From contig CAXKVV010001226.1 of the NCBI GenBank assembly GCA_964058805.1, positions 1 through 35,955 on the forward strand: a DNA stretch of 35,955 bases, given 5' to 3'. The DNA comes from Schoenoplectus triqueter (taxonomy: Eukaryota; Streptophyta; Magnoliopsida; Poales; Cyperaceae). A program made the position numbers and the translations under genes. Below the pieces are notes generated by a model, which saw only the letters and a list, made by a program, of their open reading frames with translations, did not search any database and was not told where the DNA came from. This document shows positions 12,022 to 21,139 of the stretch, one piece after another (position 1 is the stretch's first letter; the number at the start of each line of letters is the position of its first letter).

Positions 12022-12184
12022 AATGCTACCATCAGTCATGAAGTAAAAAAAAAATTTTGCTTCAGCATCTGCACCGTTCAATCCCGTACCCGATCAAATC
12101 GCTGGATCACTGGAAAAAAAAATCTACGCGATGGATCAAGTCACTTTATTTCTCCGACACTGGAGGGCTCCAATTGATCCCTTT
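12019..12184 (+). repeat. MULE left terminal inverted repeat
   Basis: It begins AGAAATGCTACCATCAGTCA and ends at CCAATTGATCCCTTT. It is about 90% identical to the reverse complement of 17165-17329, with most differences in the middle third. It lies directly upstream of the transposase leader and probably contains its promoter, as MULE TIRs usually do. Confidence 0.93.
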
Positions 12185-12242
12185 CTTTTTTTTCCACCTT
12201 TTCACTTTTTCGCTCTGTTCCAAAACCTAGCGATAGGAAAAA

Positions 12243-15189
12243 ATGGGTGAGGCAAAATCTTTTCACTACCGACAAGCATTGAGTAGTGAGGACCACCTTT
12301 CTGACTTCTAATTTGTTTTCTTTCTCAAGTGGCAAAGCAGGATTTTTCTTTCTCCATTGAATCTGATGGGTGAGACTCCATTTTCTTTTACAGTGATTTT
12401 TTTTCCCGATTACATAATGTGATGGGTGAGACTCCAATCGCATATGGATGTTATTAATTCATATGTGATTACTTCAATGGGAGATTTTTTTCCGATTAAT
12501 TCATATGTGATTAATTCCATCAGTGATAATTTTTTTTTCAATTACATAATATTTTCATCTGTGTTTAATTCAATTGAAAATTTTTGTTTTGTTCTGTACA
12601 GACATTGATGCATCTTCATACGGTGGTTCGAGTGAAACCGTTGCTAATGAACATGAAAATAGTCATAAAATTTCATTGCGGGTAATAACATATTATTTTT
12701 TTTATTGTGTTACAACTTTGATATAATAGTTAGAAGAAAGCATTAGTGATATATTTTTTTTTATTTTTTATCACAGTTGGATAGCAACGACCCATACTTT
12801 CATAATTTAGGGGAATTAGAGATTCAAGAAAGTGATGAGGGTGTGGCAGTAGAAGAGAGAGTTGAAGATTTGGATGATGAGAATGTCCAACCTGTAGGAG
12901 AAGAAAGTGCATCAGATGGTGAAAACAAGCCTTATGTTGGCTTTGAGTTTCACACACCTGAAGAGGCATATGCTTTCTACAATAATTATGCATGTCGTAT
13001 TGGATTTAGTGTGCGCAAAGCAAGTAGAGCATCAAGTAGCAAAGGTGTTTCGTCAATTAGATTCACATGTCACAAAGAAGGATTTTCTAATTATCAAAAG
13101 AAGAGAGAAATGTCAATTGGAAGTTCCACTAATCAAAGGACACCGGAGAAACAAAAGGGGATAATAAGGATGGGATGTAAGGCCTCATGCAGGATCAAGC
13201 TTGTAAAGGGTGATATTTGGCAAGTGAGTGTGTTTGTAGAGGAGCACAACCATGACTTAGTTACCAGCCCCTCAAAGAAACGAAATTTAAGATCCCAAAA
13301 ACGCTTGACAGAAGATGATAAGGATACTATTCGAAATTTGAGTGCTCAAAATGTAAGAACTTCTCAAATTTTAGAATATATGGCTGTCCAATATGGGGGT
13401 AAGCAAAATCTAAGATTCAAAAAAAAAGATGTGAGCAACCATATTGTAGCAGAAAATCGAAGGCTCCTCGGTGTGGATGTTGATACGACCCTGATGTATT
13501 TTCAAAAGAAGCAAGAAGATGATGCACAATTTTTTTATACCATAGAGCCAGATGATAAAGGTGCCGTAAAAAATATTTTCTGGGTTGATGGGCGAGCTAG
13601 ACGTGCATATCAAGAGTTTGGAGATGTCGTGACCTTTGACACAACTTACCAAACTAATAAGTACAGCATGCCATTGGCACCATTCATTGGTGTAAACCAT
13701 CACCGATGTGAAGATGCACAAAATTTTTGTTGGTTGTTCCAAAAATGGCTAGAGGCAATGTATGGTAAACATCCGAAAGCAATAATCACTGATCAAGATC
13801 CTGCAATGAAGAAGGCTATTGAACTTACCTTTCCCAATACTACGCATAGGTGTTGCCAGTGGCATATAATGAGAAAGGCAAGAGAACATTTTGGCTCGCT
13901 TTATAATCAGATGGATGGATTTCGCGAGGAGTTGGGTGTTGTCATCAACCGAAACCTAACAATTTCTGACTTTGAAAAGGGTTGGGCGGCTATGGTAGAT
14001 AGATTTAAATTGCATGACAACAAGCATATCAATGTGATGTATCACACTCGGGCACAATGGGTTCCGGCCTACTTTCGAGACACATTTTTTGCCGACATGT
14101 CTACGACACAACGAAGTGAAAGTATGAATGCTCTTCTTAAGTTGTGGGTGGACAACCATAAATCAATTTATCAATTCGTAATGCAAATTGAGAAGCTTAT
14201 CGAAGGCATATGGCAAAGAGAGAGTGATGAAGATCTCAAAACCATGAACGAGACACCTCACACATACTCATATTATCAATTTGAGAATGAAGCATGTCAA
14301 ATTTATACAAGAAATGTTTTTTCTGTGTTCAAGGAGATTATTAAAGAGAGCTCACTTGGCTTCGTTAGCGAGATCACAAGAGATGTATTATATCAGGTTA
14401 AAATTACTTACCACCCTCTTTTTAAAAATTTTAAACCTGAGTCCTACATAATAGATGTGGATAGAGAAAGGTGTACGATTACTTGTAGTTGCAAAGGGTT
14501 TGAGGTGGAGGGATTGCTTTGCTCGCATTGTATTAAAGTCATGCAACATATAGGCATAGCACATCTTCCTGCACACTATATTTTAAAGCGTTGGACCAAA
14601 TGTGCCAATACAAATTCCAAAAGACATGTGAATGAGAGAAGCATGGATTCGGGAGAATCGGCGGAATTACGATGCTTGAGGTTTGCTACCATAAAATCAA
14701 GTTTGATGGAAATGGGTAGAATTGGTGCATTAACATCAAGTACATTTAGTTGTTTGAAAGAGATCATCACCGATGGAATGACAAAGTTATCATCTTTAGT
14801 TGAAAATGAAGTTCTCAATCAGGAAATAAAAACGATTGAAGCTAAAAAGACAACGTTGACTAGTGTATCCTTATTTCTTGATCCATCGGAATCACAATGT
14901 AAAGGTAAGAGGAAAAAAATTACACGATTTGTGCCTGCTGCCGAAAAGAATGCAAAGAAAATGCGAACATGTAGCATATGCAATGCCAAAGAAGGTCACA
15001 ATGCTCGAACTTGCCCAAAGGTTTTTATTTTTATTAATCTTACACTTTACAACTTTGTAGGTTTAATTTTAAATTATTTCTTCTAACTATGTTAATTTAT
15101 GATTTTTTAAGCGAGCAAAATTATTTGGAGGAGACCAGCATATTGGATTTGAAGAGAGCGAAGATGAATTAGAATGTGATTCTGACTAA
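12243..15189 (+). CDS. FAR1/FHY3-type MULE transposase
   Basis: This is the transposase of the surrounding MULE. It should bind the TIRs and cut and paste the element in the nucleus. The model has exons ATGG (12243-12246, inferred), 12602-12681, 12777-15020 and 15112-15189, giving 801 aa. All junctions are GT-AG and in phase. Residues about 80-190 are the FAR1 DNA-binding domain (C, C, HNH pattern). Then comes the MULE RNase H-like core with D316 (TFDTTY), D367 (ITDQD) and E476 (RSESMN) as the likely DDE triad. A SWIM zinc finger follows (CSC at 598-600, CSH at 610-612), then a C-terminal zinc knuckle (CSIC..H..C). The large exon begins with TTG after an acceptor, so 12777 is not a start. The core is about 11 residues short between VNHH and CWLF, near 13704, where family members have the GCAL strand. 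Host FAR1/FHY3 genes are domesticated relatives, but the flanking TIRs mark this one as a transposon gene. Confidence 0.92.
12364..12476 (+). repeat. Short direct repeats in transposase leader
   Basis: TGATGGGTGAGACTCCA occurs at 12364 and again at 12420, a period of 56 bp, and both copies end near TTACATAATGT-like blocks. Each contains ATGG followed by GTGAG, the same context as at 12243. These lie in the proposed first intron of the transposase gene. Confidence 0.6.
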
Positions 15190-15203
15190 AAGAAGATATT
15201 TTG

Positions 15204-15296
15204 AATTGGCAGCGTTTTCTTTTTGTTGGCAGTGTTTTCTTTTTGGCAGTGTTTTCTTTTTGGTCTTATGTCGTTGGCAGTGTTTTCTTTTTGGTC
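15204..15296. repeat. Minisatellite TTGGCAGTGTTTTCTTTTT, four copies
   Basis: Copies start at 15206, 15226, 15243 and 15274, just downstream of the transposase stop at 15189. They lie between the two convergent genes of the MULE, so they probably form part of the transposase 3' untranslated region. I see no other feature in the 633-bp gap between the two stop codons (15190-15822). Confidence 0.8.
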
Positions 15297-15822
15297 TTGT
15301 CCTTCATTGTTTGAAACTTTGAATGCTAGGAAGAATGTACTGGAATTTGTTGGGATAAGTTAGCACAGGGTGTTAGTATTTGGCATGAACATAAACAGAA
15401 TTACTAGAAACTTGAAACCTTTGATACTATGTAGTTTGTCCTGAAGTTTTTGTGCGTATATATAGGTGAAGAAGCATACTAATCCTTTTGTTGTGTTCAC
15501 AACATAATATTGGCGATTCAGATTCCATGTGTCCAGTAACACCTTACAAAGCCTGTGGCGGATCAGCAAACAACATATATAACTTTGTCTATTGAGAGTT
15601 GTATACCATCTCACAACTCCCATCTCCACAGATGATATCATACTATTTTTGATGGGGAGCGCACAATGAAAATAGAACTTGTGTTATCAATTTGCTTTCA
15701 ATATCATCCAAAACAGATATATAGATTATAACAATTTGCTCTTTGAACTAGTCTAACAACTTCTAACATTTCCAACAGAACAACAATTCTAAAGACTAAA
15801 CACTTAAATCTTCTTCATTGGA

Positions 15823-16286
15823 CTAATCTAATAACATGTTTCTTGGCTGCATCAAGCATACACTCAAACTCAAGCTAAAACATAGAAAAATCAACAAAAT
15901 CAACAATACAACTAAAATTATTATAACACAATTTTGTTTCGACTTCTTGCTCTTAGTCTCTCTCTCCAAATTGTTTAGTTTTTTAACTAGACCATTAATC
16001 ACATATTTCGATCGCATCGGGATTGGTTCATCGTGCCAAGCGAAAAATCCACATGCTCCACGCGTCTATATAAGATTGCACAATATACAAAATAATCATC
16101 TAAAATCTGAAATAACAATGAATTTAAGAATAACTAATAAAAAAAATATGTGAATTGTTAAATAAAAATTACCCCAAAGTATTTACAACCAAAAAATCTT
16201 CTTCCTGGATTTGACGGAGTCCAAGATGTTCTTAATATAGTTGGTTCATTGCATTGACAAAATGGAAAAAAATTGCTTGTTGCCAT
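15823..16286 (-). CDS. GRF-type zinc finger membrane protein carried by the MULE
   Basis: I reconstruct a two-exon minus-strand gene. Exon 1 is 16286-16173 and exon 2 is 16065-15823, with a 107-bp GT-AG intron in phase 0, giving 118 aa. Exon 1 encodes C10 and C12, then RTSWT, NPGRRFF and C34. Exon 2 continues with C43 and GFFAWHDEP. Together these are a complete GRF zinc finger (PF06839 type), split by the intron. Then come a basic, coiled-coil-prone linker (55-83) and one strong membrane segment (84-106). This layout is typical of small plant GRF proteins, whose zinc finger is thought to bind nucleic acid; their function is poorly known. The gene points at the transposase gene, as mudrB does in MuDR, but it shares no feature with mudrB that I know of. 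A leader starting near 16940 and an intron at about 16888-16294 are plausible. The ATG at 16286 is the first in frame after that acceptor. Confidence 0.87.
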
Positions 16287-16293
16287 TAGCTTT

Positions 16294-16888
16294 CTATAAC
16301 CAAAAAATCATAGTGCCATTAGCTTACAGTAGTAAAATTACAGCAGAAATTCTGGTGTTAACAGATATTAACTAGTACCTTAACAGGTATTAATTGGTAC
16401 CTTAACAGATATTAACTCGTACCTTAACTAGTATTAACTGGTATCTCAACTGATACCTTAACTGGCACCTTAACAAGGGCTTTAACTGGGACATAACCCA
16501 ATTAGAGAAAAATCCAACAACTTTCTGTCAATTTAAAAAAAAAATAACTTGAGTGCAAGCTGAAGGGAAATCCAATCCGATAACTATCTATCAATCTAAA
16601 AAAAAAAAGAAAATCAAAACTTTACCTCTGCTGTGATCTTGTATGTAAGGAAGGCCCTCTTTCCTGGTCTTGTACGCTTACTTTGTCGAACTGGAACACG
16701 ACCAAGCTAGATTGCTTTGTCGAAAGCTAGATTGCTTCCTAAAAAGACTTATACGAAGAAAGAAAGCATAGAGATTAATTAGAGTTATAATAAGAGGAAG
16801 CACCATTTCCTTTTTATACTCGAATCCCATAGGGAAATCCAACAAATCCAACAACTTTGTAGGTGATTTAGCACAAATATTATTTTAC
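16294..16888 (-). other. Possible 5' leader intron of the GRF gene
   Basis: On the minus strand a good donor (TTAG|GTAAAA) sits at 16888-16887 and an acceptor (GGTTATAG|AAAG) at 16295-16294, seven bases before the GRF start codon. The DNA between 16889 and 17164 read on minus is leader-like, with pyrimidine-rich stretches and AAACCCTAG. This is inference from signals only. Confidence 0.4.
16357..16492. repeat. Minisatellite, about 22-bp units
   Basis: Four units of about 22 bp based on CTTAACAGATATTAACTGGTAC, followed by two or three 12-bp half-units. It lies inside the proposed 5' leader intron of the GRF gene, within the MULE. The units are diverged, and the TTAA.TRGTAC core is kept. Confidence 0.8.
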
Positions 16889-17141
16889 CTAACAAAATTC
16901 GAAGATGAACAGAGTCAAGCTTGAGAACTAGGGTTTTGTCACGTGCCGAGCTTGAGATCGACCTACAACACGCGGAGAGAGAAATGTCAGCTTAAGTACG
17001 ACGTGCTTGAGATCGTCCTTCGCGGGGGATGGACAGAGAGGAGCGATGTTGGGTTAAGGTCTCCTCCACCCCTTTCTTTCAATTTGCTGCTAAGTTTTCA
17101 AAATAAAGAAGAGTTCATGGAGAGATTTTTGAACAGAGCTG

Positions 17142-17207
17142 CAGTGTCGGAGAAATAAAAAGGTAAAGGGATCAATTGGAGCCCTCCAGTGTCGGAGAAA
17201 TAAAGTC
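17142..17207. repeat. 18-bp duplication at the inner edge of the right TIR
   Basis: CAGTGTCGGAGAAATAAA occurs at 17142-17159, just inside the TIR, and again at 17187-17204 within it, 45 bp apart. The left end has only one copy, so the duplication arose after or independently of TIR formation. Confidence 0.75.
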
Positions 17208-17323
17208 TTCACCCATCGCGCAGAGTTTTTTTTTCCAGTGATCCAGCGATTTGATCAGGCACGGGATTGAACGGTTCAGATGTTGAAGTAAATTTTTTTT
17301 TTTACTTCATGACTGATGGTAGC

Positions 17324-17329
<6 letters not shown>
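17165..17329 (-). repeat. MULE right terminal inverted repeat
   Basis: The reverse complement matches 12019-12184 at about 90%. It ends at GGTAGCATTTCT, followed by (TA)n from 17329 to 17369. It should carry the promoter of the GRF gene. Confidence 0.93.
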
Positions 17330-17371
<42 letters not shown>

Positions 17372-17400
17372 GTGAAGTCCGATGAACAACAATAAAAATG
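17330..17400. repeat. (TA)n tract and right part of dispersed repeat copy B
   Basis: About 40 bp of pure TA is followed by GGGTGAAGTCCGATGAACAA, which matches GGATGAAACCCGATGAACAA at about 6071-6090 in copy A. This restores collinearity with copy A across the MULE. Confidence 0.65.
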
Positions 17401-19000
17401 AATTATTAAATAATAAATCGAGGTTAGGCAAGTGGAACCCTTAGGTCAAGTTTTAGTCAAATTTCTTTGTTCCATATTGGGTAGATTCAGATCGAACATG
17501 ATTAAATTAAATTAATATTTTGACCCGGCCGACCCAGATCCATATTTAACTTCATATGAAAATGTAAAAGAAAAAAGCGCACAATTGAATATTACACGTC
17601 TTCAACCAGATAGTTTGCATTCGCTGTTTATAAATCAAAATTTGGTTCGTATTTATTATTTGTAAACCATATTTACAATCTATAAAACCGTCACGATTAA
17701 TATATACGCGTAAGGTTCATGAATTAAAAATGTGGTTTGCAAACTCTGAAAACGGAATTCTTTTTATTATTATTATTCATATTTTATCTAATTTTCATTT
17801 CAGTTTTTTCTCAATTTAGAATAAAATTTAAGTATAATTTTGTTGAGAATCGATGATTGTTGAGAATTTTGATGAATTTATTTTCTTATTGAGAGTATCA
17901 ATCTACATTATGTTTACAGTGGCTTATATATAGCCTTTGTTACAACGTATAACGGTAATTATATTTTCTCTAAGGGCCGCTTATTCCCTAACGGTACGTT
18001 CTGAAAATAATAAAAAATATTGAAGCTAATTTTCCTAAATAATCTTAAATTCTAATTTATGTCTCAACAAATTTAATATTCCATAGAAAATAACCAAGTT
18101 ACATATAATAATTGTTTCGAATTTAAAATATCAAGTAATACATAAATTACATTAAACGTGAAACACATTGAATTGAACAAGCTGAATCTTTAATCCTTCC
18201 GAGCCTCGATTTCCTCGAACGATATTTTATTTAAAATACAAAAACTAAATCTTTCATAAGATAAATTTCGTACTGGACCTTTTTTTTTGTTGAGAAAATT
18301 TTCCCACTGGACTTCGCCAGAACGAAAGATTAGACACGAGGATTCCGGTGAAAAAAGAAAACTAGAGTTGAAATTTCGAAGAACCAATAAATTACATAAT
18401 TAGACGGTGCATTTTAATGGCAAGCGGCCCAATAGCAAGAGTCGCCGTTGGACCACGAATTCATCTTGGTTGGCACATGATAATACAACAGCTATGATTC
18501 ATGATATTGAAAAGACAGCAAGTTTGATCATCTTCACACAATCATTTGAACGATAGCGTGGTTCTGATGTGTCGGTTACTTTTGTGATTGCTGGTGTTGT
18601 CTCAGGCTCTCAGCTAGATAATTCGGCCCTTACAAATTCGCGATTTCGGAAATATTTGGTGATGAATTATATATAATATATTTTATTTATGAATAAAATA
18701 TTATTATATAAACTAAATAGATATTTAATTTATGAAATATTCGGTTATAAATAAAAAATAAATTATTCACGAATCTTGTTATAATATTTATTTCCACCCT
18801 TATTATTTCAATATATAGTTCAAAGACTTATTATCTATATCTAGTTCGTGCATATCATGAGTTGTTTGATTATGTAATTATTTTTTTCATCCCACCAAAT
18901 TGTACATTTTCAATGAAAATAATATTTTTTGGATATATCGTGTGCCAAAAGTGATATTTAATTTTCACATCCATTGCAACGGTTAGATAATGCCAACTCT
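17401..19000. other. Intergenic DNA, no gene recognised
   Basis: No gene can be supported. A 65-codon open frame on minus at 18190-18387 has no recognisable domain. Confidence 0.5.
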
Positions 19001-19004
19001 AGTG

Positions 19005-19315
19005 AGATTAACTGTTGTAATACATGTGAGATATGTTACAATGGATATATATAAGAGGGGGAAATTTTGGAGCATTCTGAACAAAACTCATAAATAAATA
19101 ATTTATTCTGTTATAATGATTATAGATGACCATTATAACAGTTAGGGGCTGAACTGTCTCGATATCATCTATTACAATAGATGTGAGATCCGATGTAATG
19201 ATTAGGTAACGAAAATATTTTTGAGCTATTTGGATAAAATTTATATAGAGATGATTTATTTCGTTACAACGGTTATGATAATCATTACAATAATTAGGGT
19301 ATATTGACTTTATTA
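19005..19315. repeat. Diverged tandem repeat, two units of about 170 bp
   Basis: Blocks ATACATGTGAGAT, AATAATTTATTCTGTTATAA and CATTATAACAGTTAGGG near 19022-19147 recur in modified form near 19187-19310 (AGATGTGAGATC, GATGATTTATTTCGTTACAA, CATTACAATAATTAGGG). Several blocks are also inverted within a unit. There is no coding capacity. Confidence 0.5.
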
Positions 19316-19497
19316 TGATTGATTTAGTCTCAAGATTACTTCGGTTACCTTTGATTTTTTACAATTCTAATCTAACCTAACTTTTTTTTTACATTTTTAT
19401 GCGTATATATTTGCATATCAAATAAACTCAATAAAATAATTAAATTCTTATATAATTATTTTGTATATGATAAATATAAATTTATATAATTTTGAGA

Positions 19498-21139
19498 ATT
19501 ATTTACAACGATAATTTTCTCTTTTGATGATTTATAAAACAATCACATAGATATATAATATAATTTTGGTAACATATAATCCTTTTATGAAATTTTAAAA
19601 TGATATTATGCCAAAGAATTTCTCCCCCCTTCGTTTAAAAATTAAAAAAAGAGAGAAAAAAAATTAGCAACCCTCTCTCCTCAAAATATACATTCTCCAC
19701 CTCAAACAAATTATACTGCAATTAACTAAGGAATCACAATAGTAATTATCACATAGAGATAAAAAAGATATAGCCAAGTAGTAATCTCTAAATAATAAAG
19801 CTTGCAGGCACAAGCAAATATATCATTATAACCAAACCTAAAGATAAGTATACCGACCAACCAAACATATCACTATGGGCGGATGCAGAATTTTAGTCAG
19901 GGGGGACAAATATCGGATTGTAATAGCTTATCAGATTTAAATCCATTAACTAATCGAGTACTAAATAAAAAAATAATAATTTAATATATATTCTTACCTA
20001 ATAAAAAATGTATTAGAATAATAACATTTTATATATTAAAAATAATAATAAAATAAAGCTCAAAGTAATAGATAATCAAATTGATGAAGAAATTTTCATC
20101 TATAAAACTTTATATTTTGATATCTTTGCATAATTATTTCATTATACATGATATTAAATATTTTTTTCTCAATAAAATTAATCAGACAATCCACGGGGGA
20201 CAAACTACTGAAAGTATTACCGAAAAGCACTGTTTTTCAAAATCCAAGGGGGTCGCTGCCTCCCTGGGCTAGTGTGCATCCGCCCCTGCATATCACATAA
20301 CACGCATAAAATCCAGAAACTCTTAGGTAAATCGAAAAAGAAAAGAAAAAGAAATGAAAAATCCTAAGAACTGGTTCTCCATGAAGTCATCAGCATCACC
20401 ATCAATTGGAGCAGGGGCATCATCACTGCCATCACCATGCCCGCAGGAGGAGTTGGTACCTACACCATACTAGCGAGCTACGTGACAATCAGAACGTGCT
20501 GAGCAGTCTCAATCGAGTCGAGATGGTTGTACACATTGACCTTGAACCCTTGATAATCGTTGTTGAAGGTGGAGAACTAAGAGCAGGACTGGTGCAGCTG
20601 GGCATTGGTGTCATCCGAGGGGGTAGACTAGCAGATGCTCCAGAAGGTGAGGCATGGTAGGGCGTAGGCGGAGATGATGCCCCTGCTCCGACTGATGGTG
20701 GTGCTGATGACTTCATGTAGGACCATTTCTTAGGATTCTTCATTTTTTTTTTCTTTTTCGGTTTACCTGAGAGTTTCTAAATTTTATGCTTGTTATGTGA
20801 TATGTTTGATCGGTCGGTATAATTATCTTTAGGTTTGTCTACCATGATATATTTACTTGTGTCTGCATGCTTGATTATTTAGAGTTTACTACTTGGCTAT
20901 ATTTTTTTGTCTCTATGTGATAATTGATATTGTGATTGTTTGGTTAATTATAATATTATTTGTTTGAGGGGTATAAAATTTGTTAAAAAAAATTATTTTC
21001 TATGATTTTCAAATTAAGAGGGAGAATTTTTTTGACATAATATCATTTTAAAATTTCATAAAGAGATTAATTTCATAGATATCTATGTTGTTATTTTGCA
21101 AATCGTCAAAATATAATTTTAATAATTATTTACAACAAC
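19498..21139. repeat. Large inverted repeat, arms about 0.5 kb, about 210-bp spacer
   Basis: The left arm (19498-20441, including a 423-bp hAT insertion with its duplication) is the diverged reverse complement of the right arm (20651-21139). Matching blocks run from TGAAATTTTAAAATGATATTATG at the outside to GGAGCAGGGGCATCATC at the inside. I estimate about 80% identity. Both arms keep a start codon and a similar N-terminal reading frame beginning MKNPK, facing inward: plus 20354-20473 (39 codons) and minus 20743-20489 (84 codons, proline- and serine-rich). I do not recognise this protein. Transcription through the structure would give a long hairpin RNA. No target duplication was found around the whole. 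Confidence 0.75.
19874..20288. mobile_element. hAT-type MITE, 415 bp, perfect 8-bp target duplication
   Basis: The left end is TATGGGCGGATGCA and the complement of the right end is CAGGGGCGGATGCA, matching at 12 of 14 positions. Both flanks carry CATATCAC (19866-19873 and 20289-20296), an exact 8-bp duplication as made by hAT transposases. The opposite arm of the surrounding inverted repeat (around 20800) has this site once and uninterrupted, which proves the insertion. The 63-codon open frame inside (20081-20272) is not transposase-like, so the copy is non-autonomous. Confidence 0.9.

Larger units (their letters stand above)
12019..17329. mobile_element. Complete two-gene Mutator-like element (MULE), FAR1-type
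   Basis: This is a 5.3-kb DNA transposon bounded by long terminal inverted repeats (12019-12184 and 17165-17329) and carrying two convergent genes: a FAR1/FHY3-type transposase on plus and a GRF zinc finger membrane protein on minus. Long TIRs plus a MULE-domain transposase place it in the Mutator superfamily. Both flanks are (TA)n microsatellite, so the expected 9-bp duplication cannot be read. The homologous repeat at 5762-6100 lacks the insert, which supports the boundaries. Each gene appears to be transcribed inward from its nearest TIR, as in maize MuDR. The element looks structurally whole, but the transposase has a small internal deletion that may have disabled it. Confidence 0.93.

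Noticed and set aside
12426..12608. 60-codon open frame upstream of the transposase exon
   Set aside because: It is built from AT-rich repeats (TTCATATGTGATTA) and runs through the acceptor at 12601. It does not join in phase.
12777..12779. Translation start at the beginning of the large transposase exon
   Set aside because: The codon is TTG directly after a ...TTATCACAG acceptor. Plant genes start at ATG, and an in-phase upstream exon exists at 12602-12681.
15021..15086. Transposase ending in VFIFINLTLYNFVGLILNYFF
   Set aside because: This hydrophobic tail is read-through into a T-rich intron. Splicing 15020 to 15112 gives an acidic tail ending at 15189.
12010..17340. Domesticated host FAR1/FHY3 gene
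   Set aside because: The long matched TIRs around the gene, the empty paralogous site and the second convergent gene show a transposon, not a single-copy host regulator.
20406..20660. 84-codon plus-strand frame across the inverted repeat spacer
   Set aside because: It is the antisense shadow of the minus-strand MKNPK frame (20743-20489).
19498..21139. LTR retrotransposon
   Set aside because: The repeats are inverted, not direct, and there is no primer-binding site, polypurine tract or polymerase sequence.
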